Shown piece after piece: positions 1 through 6,463 of a stretch of DNA of 8,803 nt. The translations under genes and the position numbers were made by a program. The stretch's first letter is position 1. Each line of letters begins with the position of its first letter. Below the pieces are notes generated by a model that worked only from the letters and a program-made list of their open reading frames with translations, searched no databases and had not been told where the DNA came from. Source of the stretch: Muribaculaceae bacterium (GTDB lineage Bacteria > Bacteroidota > Bacteroidia > Bacteroidales > Muribaculaceae); contig CADFRV010000101.1 of NCBI GenBank assembly GCA_902836725.1, forward strand, positions 1 to 8,803, given 5' to 3'.

Positions 1-1286
1 CCTGCATGCTCCCTGTGAGCGAACTGCCGCTGCAGCTCCCTGAAATAGACAAATATCTCCCGACCGAGACAGGGGAGCCTCCCCTGGGACGCGCCAAAAA
101 CTGGCAGACCCCCGAGGGATATCCTCTCGAACTGAACACCATGCCCGGTTTCGCAGGATCTTCGGCATATTATCTCCGCTATATGGATCCCCACAACAAT
201 GAAGCGCTCGTGAGCGAGGAGGCTAACCGTTACTGGCGTAACGTGGACCTCTACGTGGGAGGCACCGAGCATGCCACCGGCCACCTCATCTATTCCCGTT
301 TCTGGAACAAGTTCCTTTACGATCTCGGTAAAGTATGCGAGAAAGAGCCGTTCGCCAAGCTTATCAACCAGGGAATGATCCAGGGACGAAGCAACTTCGT
401 ATACCGCATAAAAGATACCAATACATTCGTGTCATACGGTCTGAAGAAAGACTATGATGTGACACCGATACATGTTGACGTCAATATCGTCTCCAACGAT
501 GTTCTCGATCTTGACGCTTTCCGCGGATGGCGTCCGGAATATGCCGACGCGGAATTTGTGCTTGAAGACGGGAAATATGTGTGCGGGTATGCCGTGGAGA
601 AGATGTCGAAATCGATGTTCAATGTGGTAAATCCCGACGATATAGTGGAGCGCTACGGTGCCGACACACTTCGCCTGTATGAGATGTTCCTCGGCCCGGT
701 GGAGCAGAGCAAGCCCTGGGATACCAACGGCATCGACGGTGTGAACCGCTTTATAAAGAAACTGTGGAACCTCTTCTACAAAGGGGACACACTTCTTGTG
801 AACGACGACAAACCCTCTGCTGAGGCTCTGAAATCGATCCACAAACTGATAAAGAAAGTAACAGGCGACATAGAAAACTTCTCCTACAACACCTCTGTGA
901 GCGCGTTCATGATATGTGTCAACGAGCTTACATCGCTGAAATGCCATAGCCGCGAGGTGCTTTCCGACCTCATAGTTCTTCTGGCACCTTTCGCTCCCCA
1001 TGTTAGCGAGGAGCTGTGGCACAGCGCCCTCGGACATGACACTACCGTATGCGATGCCCGCTGGCCGGAATGGAACGAGGAATACCTGAAAGAATCGAGC
1101 GTGAACTATGCCGTGAGCTTCAACGGCAAGGCACGTTTCAATATAAGCGTTCCGGCAGACATGCCCCGCGAGGAGGTGGAAAAGACCGCCATCGGCAACG
1201 AGGCGGCAGTCAAGTGGCTTGAAGGGAAGACCATAGTGAAAGTGATAGTGGTACCCGGAAAGATAGTGAATGTGGTTATCAAATAA
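1..1286 (+). CDS. leuS: Leucine--tRNA ligase (LeuRS), C-terminal part; 5' end outside window
   Basis: Class I aminoacyl-tRNA synthetase that charges tRNA-Leu in the cytosol. The reading frame is open from the left edge (first whole codon at base 3), so the in-frame ATG at base 6 is internal. About 427 codons remain of a protein usually 800-950 residues long. What is seen, counting from that ATG: the end of the catalytic Rossmann fold, with MPGFAGSS near residue 46 and VGGTEHATGHL near 84, both typical of LeuRS; a leucine-specific insertion around 125-195; and the KMSKS loop, which binds ATP, at 199-203 (bases 600-614). An alpha-helical anticodon-binding region follows, then the C-terminal NGKARFNISVP...WLEGKTIVKVIVVPGK segment that ends bacterial LeuRS. 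The HIGH motif and the editing domain are outside the window. The stop is TAA at 1284. The identification is very secure. Confidence 0.97.
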   Translation, partial: CMLPVSELPLQLPEIDKYLPTETGEPPLGRAKNWQTPEGYPLELNTMPGFAGSSAYYLRYMDPHNNEALVSEEANRYWRNVDLYVGGTEHATGHLIYSRFWNKFLYDLGKVCEKEPFAKLINQGMIQGRSNFVYRIKDTNTFVSYGLKKDYDVTPIHVDVNIVSNDVLDLDAFRGWRPEYADAEFVLEDGKYVCGYAVEKMSKSMFNVVNPDDIVERYGADTLRLYEMFLGPVEQSKPWDTNGIDGVNRFIKKLWNLFYKGDTLLVNDDKPSAEALKSIHKLIKKVTGDIENFSYNTSVSAFMICVNELTSLKCHSREVLSDLIVLLAPFAPHVSEELWHSALGHDTTVCDARWPEWNEEYLKESSVNYAVSFNGKARFNISVPADMPREEVEKTAIGNEAAVKWLEGKTIVKVIVVPGKIVNVVIK

Positions 1287-1369
1287 CCACCATACAGAGA
1301 GAGCCGTATCAGCCTAAGGCTATTTATGACAATAAATTGTGCCTGGCTGCGTTACATATTATGAGAATA

Positions 1370-1400
1370 AGGGCAAGCGCCGCACTCCGGCGCCTGCCCT
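1370..1400 (+). promoter_or_regulatory. GC-rich hairpin between leuS and rdgB (leader element or weak terminator)
   Basis: Bases 1370-1375 (AGGGCA) pair with 1395-1400 (TGCCCT), and 1377-1382 (GCGCCG) pair with 1388-1393 (CGGCGC). The result is a 12-bp stem with one A/C mismatch and a five-base loop (CACTC). It begins 83 bases after the leuS stop and ends 28 bases before the rdgB ATG. No run of T follows, so it is not a canonical intrinsic terminator. It may attenuate read-through, protect the 3' end of the leuS message, or structure the rdgB leader. The pairing is seen; the role is inferred. Confidence 0.5.
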
Positions 1401-1428
1401 GTATAGATACATAAGCGACTTTACAGCC

Positions 1429-2028
1429 ATGAAGCTGCCACAGACAATAGTATTTGCTACCAATAACGCCCATAAACTCCAGGAAGTAAGAGATATACTT
1501 GGAAATCGGTGCCGTGTGTTGTCCCTTGCCGAAATAGATTGTCACGACGACATACCCGAAACCGCTCCTACGCTCGAAGGAAACGCACTGCTGAAAGCCA
1601 GATGGGTCAAGGAACGTTACGGTTACGACTGTTTCGCCGACGACACAGGTCTGGAGGTGGATGCTCTCGATGGCGCTCCCGGGGTTAAATCGGCCCGTTA
1701 TGCGGCAAGCTGCGGCGAGAGTTCCGACCACGACTCCAAAGCCAATATGAGAGTGCTGCTGCGTAATCTTGAAGGTGCGGCAGACCGCTCGGCAAGGTTC
1801 CGCACAGTGATAGCCCTTATTTCCGAGGGAAAGGAATACACTTTTGAAGGGAGAGTGGAGGGTGAGATACTGGAACAGGCGGCAGGAAGCGACGGTTTCG
1901 GTTACGATCCTGTGTTCCGTCCGGCCGGGGAGGCACTTACTTTCGCCGAGATGGAACCGGCACGTAAAAACTCAATGAGCCACCGCCGGCGCGCCTTGGA
2001 CGCTATGCTTGCCGCCCTGGATGAATAA
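1429..2028 (+). CDS. rdgB: XTP/dITP diphosphatase (non-canonical purine NTP pyrophosphatase, RdgB/HAM1 family)
   Basis: Hydrolyses dITP, ITP and XTP to the monophosphate and pyrophosphate, which keeps deaminated purines out of DNA and RNA; cytosolic, usually a dimer. With the ATG at 1429 the protein is 199 residues, the normal family length. Visible family motifs are ATNNAHKLQEV at 10-20 (the nucleotide-binding TNxxK region), FADDTGLEVDAL at 69-80 (acidic metal and catalytic residues D71/D72), GSDGFGYDPVF at 153-163, and the C-terminal NSMSHRRRAL at 181-190. The frame is open upstream to a GTG at 1339, which would add 30 residues. That extension is Arg/Lys-rich, overlaps the hairpin at 1370-1400 and precedes the normal family start, so I reject it. 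No Shine-Dalgarno is evident, as is usual in Bacteroidetes. The gene lies 142 bases after leuS and about 70 bases before the porZ-like gene, so co-transcription with porZ is plausible. Confidence 0.96.
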   Translation: MKLPQTIVFATNNAHKLQEVRDILGNRCRVLSLAEIDCHDDIPETAPTLEGNALLKARWVKERYGYDCFADDTGLEVDALDGAPGVKSARYAASCGESSDHDSKANMRVLLRNLEGAADRSARFRTVIALISEGKEYTFEGRVEGEILEQAAGSDGFGYDPVFRPAGEALTFAEMEPARKNSMSHRRRALDAMLAALDE

Positions 2029-2099
2029 TCCGTGCGGTAAGAGCCGGCTGAAAGTCTATGAACACACATGCAACATATTTAAAACGATACAGTAACCCG

Positions 2100-4535
2100 A
2101 TGACAATGCTGAAAAAAATAATATCGTTCATACTGATGCTTATGCCGGTGGTGGCGTCAGCCCAACTCGGTGTGGGGGGATGGACGCTGCATACACCTTA
2201 CCGGAATGTGGACCATATGGCCGAAACACAGCTGTATGTGTATTACATGTCGCAGGGAGCGCTTTTCCGCATCGACAAAAGCACCACGGAGGTGCAGTCT
2301 CTCAACATATCCACTGTGCTGAACGACGGCACAGTGAGCGGCCTCTATGCCGACCGCGATGGCAAAAGCGTGCTTGTAACCTATGCTTCCGGAAACATGG
2401 ACAGACTGTATGATTCCGGCAAGATCGTGAACATATCAGACATAAAGGATGCCGTGATGACCACATCGCGTAAGATAAACCATGCTGACTTCGGCGACAA
2501 CCAGTATCTGGTAGCCACCGATTTCGGTATGGTTATATTCGATGACAAGAAAAACGAGGTGCACCGCACGGTATTTACCCCGTCGCCTGTGAAACATGTA
2601 GTGGCCGTGGGGGAATATGTAGGTTTGTGGATGAGCGACAAAATACTGTTTGCAAAGAATGACCGCAACCTTACTTCCGTAAATGTGATGAAACCCCTTG
2701 ACGGGGACAACGGCGGTGTATGGAACAATATGAAAGGTGCAGGCGACAAATGGATATATCTCGTCAATTTCTATTCCAACACCTACCATCTCCACAAGGC
2801 AACAGTTGATTTCGAGAACAATACCTTCGTATCGAGTGAGGTTAAAGTCCCCGGTACGAACACTAACAGCAGCGGTTTCTACAACGAACTGTCGGTGTGC
2901 AAGAACGGTATCTATGCATGCAACGACAAAGGCGCCTACGTAATAAACCACAACGGCGAGGAAACCTATATCGACGGTATTATCAGGACTGCCGACGGCA
3001 ACATGAGTTATTTTGAAGATACGAAACGTGCGTGGAAAGCCGATGCCGCCGGCGTGCATTTCGTGGACATAGCTTCGGGACGTGTGATCGTAGATACGGC
3101 AAAACCGTCGGAGCTCACCGTAGGTATAGCTTCAGGCATGCATGTGGGAAATTCAGGCAAGATATATGTATATAATCTAGGCGAGCATGACTTATGGGCG
3201 CTTCCTGACGCTGAAAAGAGAAAGACATTCGTAAATATTATTTCCGCCGGAGGAAATATAGAGGATGTGACCGGTGTGGATGTGGAGACCGACAACAGGA
3301 GCAGCAATTCCTATACACCCACCACTCCCCATCATGTGGCATACGGTTTCCGCCTGTGTGAGGATCCTGCCGATCCGGGAGCCTACTACATAGGCACCAT
3401 GTTCGAAGGCTGTTACCGCATAAAGAATGGCAAACAGACCCATAAATTCTTTACCGACAATGCCCCGCTCATAGATTTCGCGAACAAATGGGCTTATCCT
3501 GTGGGTGTACCTATTGTGGACAGAAACGGCAACCTGTGGCTCTACCAGTTCAAACAGAATGTGGATAATTCAAACAGGATACATTATCTGCCCGCTTCCA
3601 AACGCCTGTCAAACGATGTGAAAATATCAGACTGGCATTCGTTCAATCTGGCCGAGAGCGAGAATAAAATATACCGCGACATGTATGGGTTCGCCTGCAA
3701 GCAATCCGACCATGTGATAATACTTCCGGGCAGATGGAATGATGTGGTTATCGTGCTGAACAGCCGGGGCACCGAATCTCCGAATGACGATACCCTTCTG
3801 ATCATAAAGGATTTCATAGACCAGGATAACAGGGATGTATCCTTCTATCATGGAATATGCGGTGTAGAGGATCAGAAAGGGCGCATCTGGATAGGCACGG
3901 ATACGGGAGTATTTGAAATAACCGATATAAGTAAAGTAAATTCATCGACCGCAAGAGTGAACCATCTTAAGGTGCCGCGCAACGACGGCACCAATCTGGC
4001 CGATTATCTTCTTGACGGCCAGATGGTGAACTGCATAGCGGTTGACGGCCAGAACCGCAAGTGGATAGCCACCATGTCGGGAGTGTATTTCGTGAGCGAG
4101 AACGGCGACGAGATACTCGAGCATTATACGATGGACAATTCCATTCTTCCATCCAACAATGTGTATTCCGTGGCATGCGACGCCACTACCAACAGTGTGT
4201 TCTTCGGAACCGACCTCGGTGTGGTGGAATACAGCTCCACATCTTCTCCCGGCATGGACAACTATGACGAGGTGGTGGCATATCCCAATCCTGTGCGCCC
4301 CGATTATTACGGATGGATCACTATCAAGGGACTTATGGACGACAGCCTCATAAAGATCACCGATGCCGCAGGCAACGTGTTCCATCAGGGGCGCAGCAAC
4401 GGCGGCATGTATGTGTGGGACGGCTGCAATGCCGAAGGGGAGCGTGTGAAGACCGGCGTATATTATGTGCTGGCCTCGCAGAATGCTACAGGCACTTCCG
4501 AAGCCTGTGTGACTAAGATAATGGTGGTTAACTGA
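2100..4535 (+). CDS. porZ: PorZ-like type IX secretion system beta-propeller protein with C-terminal domain
   Basis: In Porphyromonas gingivalis, PorZ is a cell-surface member of the T9SS attachment complex. It works with the sortase PorU and binds anionic lipopolysaccharide, so that cargo is processed and joined to LPS. This protein has the same build. A signal peptide covers residues 1-21 (KK, a hydrophobic core, then ASA before Gln). About 700 residues of beta-propeller repeats follow, with two-component-regulator-propeller style blades such as GRIWIGTDTGVFEI, RKWIATMSGVYFVS and SVFFGTDLGVVEY near its end. From about residue 722 there is a C-terminal domain (YPNPVRPDYYGWITIKGLMD...GGMYVWDGCNAEGERVKTGVYYVLAS). 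At 811 residues it is close to the roughly 780 of P. gingivalis PorZ. The frame starts at an ATG at 2058, but the ATGs at 2100 or 2106 put the signal peptide at the true N-terminus, so I prefer them. Assignment rests on recalled family resemblance; a related propeller protein is the alternative. Confidence 0.8.
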   Translation: MTMLKKIISFILMLMPVVASAQLGVGGWTLHTPYRNVDHMAETQLYVYYMSQGALFRIDKSTTEVQSLNISTVLNDGTVSGLYADRDGKSVLVTYASGNMDRLYDSGKIVNISDIKDAVMTTSRKINHADFGDNQYLVATDFGMVIFDDKKNEVHRTVFTPSPVKHVVAVGEYVGLWMSDKILFAKNDRNLTSVNVMKPLDGDNGGVWNNMKGAGDKWIYLVNFYSNTYHLHKATVDFENNTFVSSEVKVPGTNTNSSGFYNELSVCKNGIYACNDKGAYVINHNGEETYIDGIIRTADGNMSYFEDTKRAWKADAAGVHFVDIASGRVIVDTAKPSELTVGIASGMHVGNSGKIYVYNLGEHDLWALPDAEKRKTFVNIISAGGNIEDVTGVDVETDNRSSNSYTPTTPHHVAYGFRLCEDPADPGAYYIGTMFEGCYRIKNGKQTHKFFTDNAPLIDFANKWAYPVGVPIVDRNGNLWLYQFKQNVDNSNRIHYLPASKRLSNDVKISDWHSFNLAESENKIYRDMYGFACKQSDHVIILPGRWNDVVIVLNSRGTESPNDDTLLIIKDFIDQDNRDVSFYHGICGVEDQKGRIWIGTDTGVFEITDISKVNSSTARVNHLKVPRNDGTNLADYLLDGQMVNCIAVDGQNRKWIATMSGVYFVSENGDEILEHYTMDNSILPSNNVYSVACDATTNSVFFGTDLGVVEYSSTSSPGMDNYDEVVAYPNPVRPDYYGWITIKGLMDDSLIKITDAAGNVFHQGRSNGGMYVWDGCNAEGERVKTGVYYVLASQNATGTSEACVTKIMVVN

Positions 4536-4556
4536 CAACTGCATGTAATGTATGTG

Positions 4557-4595
4557 GCGGCTGTATGTTTGTGATATCCATGAACCAACAGCCGC
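4557..4595 (+). terminator. Inverted repeat after porZ (possible weak terminator)
   Basis: GCGGCTGT at 4557-4564 is exactly complementary to ACAGCCGC at 4588-4595, giving an 8-bp stem with a 23-base loop, 21 bases after the porZ stop. The loop can pair a little further (GTTT with GAAC), with imperfections. No T tract follows (the next bases are TGCAACAACG), so termination would be weak or factor-dependent. The repeat is seen; the role is inferred. Confidence 0.35.
4564..4571 (+). promoter_or_regulatory. Candidate Bacteroidetes -7 box upstream of the unknown gene
   Basis: TATGTTTG matches the Bacteroidetes primary sigma -7 consensus TAnnTTTG exactly and lies about 100 bases before the GTG at 4675. 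No good TTG-type -33 element stands about 19 bases upstream, and the box falls partly within the inverted repeat at 4557-4595. It could start a transcript for the unknown gene and the acyltransferase, but an eight-base match with only five fixed positions can arise by chance. Confidence 0.3.
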
Positions 4596-4674
4596 TGCAA
4601 CAACGTTATAATTGATAGCCGCGACATTGTGGAATATGTACGGTGATTGTAACAGACTTTAAACTCAAATAAAG

Positions 4675-5199
4675 GTGATAACGCTGAAATATAAAGATGA
4701 AGAAGACCGCGCTTATGGACTTGGAGGCATGGTCGTGAGCATGTATCTTCTGGATAATGAGAAATATATAGACTCAGTCTCGCTGGATGCAGAACCAGAC
4801 GAAGGGATGCAGTTCACGGCGGATTTCTTTCATCTGCCGAATCCTAACCTCTCTCCCAAAGCAGTGTGGAACGATTCGCTGTCGCGCTTTAACCTGTTGA
4901 ACGGCCTTCTTCTGTCAAACCTCATGTCGCGTGCCCTGGTGCGTCACAACGAAAGCATAACCCGGGAAATATACCAGTTGCTGATGAATATGCTCATAGA
5001 CGAGGGGCAGGATCTTTGCTCGCTTGACGAGGATGAAATAAAGGAGCTTTACAACAAGAATTTCAGTTATTATCACGAAGTATTCTCAAACGACACGGTA
5101 AACCGCACAGTACGCGGCATAGTGGATACGCTGACCCGGGAGCGCAGCCTTGACAGCGATGCGCTGTATGTGTGCATGCGTCCGATGCGGCGTTGGTAA
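4675..5199 (+). CDS. Hypothetical protein, cytosolic, family not recognised
   Basis: A 174-residue protein I cannot assign. It has no signal peptide, no convincing membrane segment and no recognisable catalytic motif. The N-terminus (YGLGGMVVSMYLLDNEKYIDSV, about residues 14-35) looks like mixed strand and helix. The section at 62-110 is rich in hydrophobic helix-forming residues, and 117-160 is charged and probably helical. It has two cysteines (115 and 167) and a basic end (RPMRRW). The only standard start is GTG at 4675, because an in-frame TAA lies at 4660; the next in-frame ATG (residue 19) would cut into the ordered-looking N-terminus. The bases just before the GTG are AAAG. It follows the porZ-like gene by 139 bases and precedes the acyltransferase by 25, so it is probably co-transcribed with the latter. 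The even codon pattern and lack of stops support a real gene. Confidence 0.8.
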   Translation: MITLKYKDEEDRAYGLGGMVVSMYLLDNEKYIDSVSLDAEPDEGMQFTADFFHLPNPNLSPKAVWNDSLSRFNLLNGLLLSNLMSRALVRHNESITREIYQLLMNMLIDEGQDLCSLDEDEIKELYNKNFSYYHEVFSNDTVNRTVRGIVDTLTRERSLDSDALYVCMRPMRRW

Positions 5200-5224
5200 T
5201 CTGTCGTAATCTACAGAAACGATA

Positions 5225-6325
5225 ATGGCGCCGGAGACAAAGCAGACGCGCGATGGTTCCCTGATAAAGTTCATAGCCTATATGCAGATCATAGGCATAG
5301 TGCTGGTTGTGCTCGGACATTCCTTCCACGAATATCCCGATGGCGACCACGGCATGTCCACGCTGCTTTACAGAATGATGTACAGTTTCAGAATGCCGAC
5401 CTTCATGTTTGTCTCGGGCTTTCTGATGGTGTATACCACCCATATCCGCAGAGACAATCCCCCCGGTGTGGGAGATTTCTGCCGATCGAAAGTAAAGAGG
5501 CTGCTGTTGCCGTTTTTAGTGCTTTCGCTTGTCACATTCGTGCCGCGCGCCATGATGACAGGTATGGCAGACGATGACCTTAGCATGTCGTTCGGCTCCC
5601 TGTGCCGCAGTCTGCTGTATTCAGGTGACATGGTGATACCGTATTTCTGGTTTCTCCAGGCCAGTTTCATTTTGCTTACCGTAAACTACTGCATAATATA
5701 TTTTGCGGAAAAGAGGGGAGTGACACGGTGGAAAACCTACAGCGTGCTGCTTGCCATAGCGCTTCTGTTGCCGGCTTCGTCGTTCAGTGACTTCTTTTCT
5801 GTAAATTCGGCTGTAAGGCTGAGTGTGTATTTCATTCTCGGGAGTGCTTACAGCCATTATTCCGCCCGGGTAGACAGGTTCATAAAGTGGGATTCCATAT
5901 GGATGCTGCTTGCATGCGGAGCCGTGTGGAGTGTCAGTTTCCTGCTTTTTGAAGGGAGCGGATGGATGATGATATGTTCCATAGCGGGTATATGCATGTG
6001 CATGTCATTGGCCAGGATCCTTGAGAGCCGCCATATAGGGGTGCTTGACCACCTCATCGGCGCCAATTACATCATATTCCTTCTTTCGTGGTATTTCAAT
6101 GTGGCCACACAGCAGGTGCTGGGAGCTTTTGTTTCTCTTCCCTGGTGGATCCATACGCTGATGTCGCTCACGGCAGGCATTTACGTACCGTATCTGTTTT
6201 ACAGGTACATGCAGTCGCATCCCGACAGCCGTGCCGTACGGATAAGCGCGTATCTTCTCGGGCAGTCCCTGCGTAATAAAAGGCCGGAAAACCGGAGCGG
6301 CGTATGCATTGCGGCAGGGAAATGA
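5225..6325 (+). CDS. Acyltransferase 3 family integral membrane protein
   Basis: Members of this family (OafA, WecH and OpgC types) are inner-membrane proteins that move acetyl or other acyl groups onto sugars or glycans on the periplasmic side. The 366-residue protein shows about ten hydrophobic segments, near residues 16-33, 54-71, 92-108, 138-160, 172-186, 196-211, 225-242, 247-264, 281-298 and 308-328. Family signs are the first helix ending in VVLGHS, with the conserved His at 32, and FRMPTFMFVSGFLM at 55-68, matching the usual FxMPxFFxxSG pattern. The ATG at 5225 lies 25 bases after the previous stop, which suggests an operon with the unknown gene. The C-terminal tail (about 330-366) is polar and basic, hence cytoplasmic by the positive-inside rule. 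The acyl donor and acceptor cannot be told from sequence. Nearness to a PorZ-like gene makes a surface-glycan acceptor possible, but that is inference. Confidence 0.85.
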   Translation: MAPETKQTRDGSLIKFIAYMQIIGIVLVVLGHSFHEYPDGDHGMSTLLYRMMYSFRMPTFMFVSGFLMVYTTHIRRDNPPGVGDFCRSKVKRLLLPFLVLSLVTFVPRAMMTGMADDDLSMSFGSLCRSLLYSGDMVIPYFWFLQASFILLTVNYCIIYFAEKRGVTRWKTYSVLLAIALLLPASSFSDFFSVNSAVRLSVYFILGSAYSHYSARVDRFIKWDSIWMLLACGAVWSVSFLLFEGSGWMMICSIAGICMCMSLARILESRHIGVLDHLIGANYIIFLLSWYFNVATQQVLGAFVSLPWWIHTLMSLTAGIYVPYLFYRYMQSHPDSRAVRISAYLLGQSLRNKRPENRSGVCIAAGK

Positions 6326-6417
6326 TGTGTAAATATATATTTATACTTCCCTTTTAAAAAATATTAAAAAAGGTATGTAGTGATTCCTGAAAAATAATGA
6401 TTATAAAAAATATTTGC

Positions 6418-6425
6418 TACTTTTG
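6418..6425 (+). promoter_or_regulatory. Bacteroidetes -7 promoter box for the T9SS-sorted protein
   Basis: TACTTTTG fits the Bacteroidetes consensus TAnnTTTG perfectly and sits 38 bases before the ATG at 6464, in a very A/T-rich intergenic stretch (6326-6463). Transcription would start about 6430-6435, giving a leader of about 30 A/T-rich bases with no Shine-Dalgarno, normal for this phylum. The -33 region (about 6395-6399, TAATG) is a poor match to TTTG. The box overlaps a short inverted repeat at 6422-6438. Confidence 0.6.
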
Positions 6426-6438
6426 CAACAAGTGCAAA
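6422..6438. repeat. Short inverted repeat at the predicted transcription start
   Basis: TTTGCA (6422-6427) and TGCAAA (6433-6438) are perfect inverted copies separated by ACAAG. The left arm shares its TTTG with the -7 box and the right arm lies at or just past the expected transcription start. It could be an operator for a dimeric regulator or a small hairpin at the RNA 5' end. The arms are short and A/T-rich, so chance is a real alternative. Confidence 0.35.
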
Positions 6439-6463
6439 TAAGTAACAAATAAATTATTGATTC

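Noticed and set aside
432..1037. Long open frame on the - strand across leuS
   Set aside because: It is entirely antisense to well-supported LeuRS coding sequence; the product resembles no family and has no start context.
1311..1321. AGCCT-A-AGGCT palindrome after leuS
   Set aside because: Five-base arms around one base cannot form a loop, and so short a site is expected by chance.
1339..1428. GTG-started 30-residue N-terminal extension of rdgB
   Set aside because: The family normally starts just before the IVFATNN strand. The extension is basic, low in hydrophobic content and contains the GC-rich hairpin at 1370-1400.
2436..3059. Open frames on the - strand across the porZ-like gene (also 3942-4544)
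   Set aside because: They are shadows of a real gene on the other strand, rich in His, Val and Cys in no recognisable pattern.
6350..6373. CCTTTT ... AAAAGG inverted repeat after the acyltransferase gene
   Set aside because: Only two G/C pairs in a very A/T-rich stretch and no useful T tract; too weak to call as a terminator.
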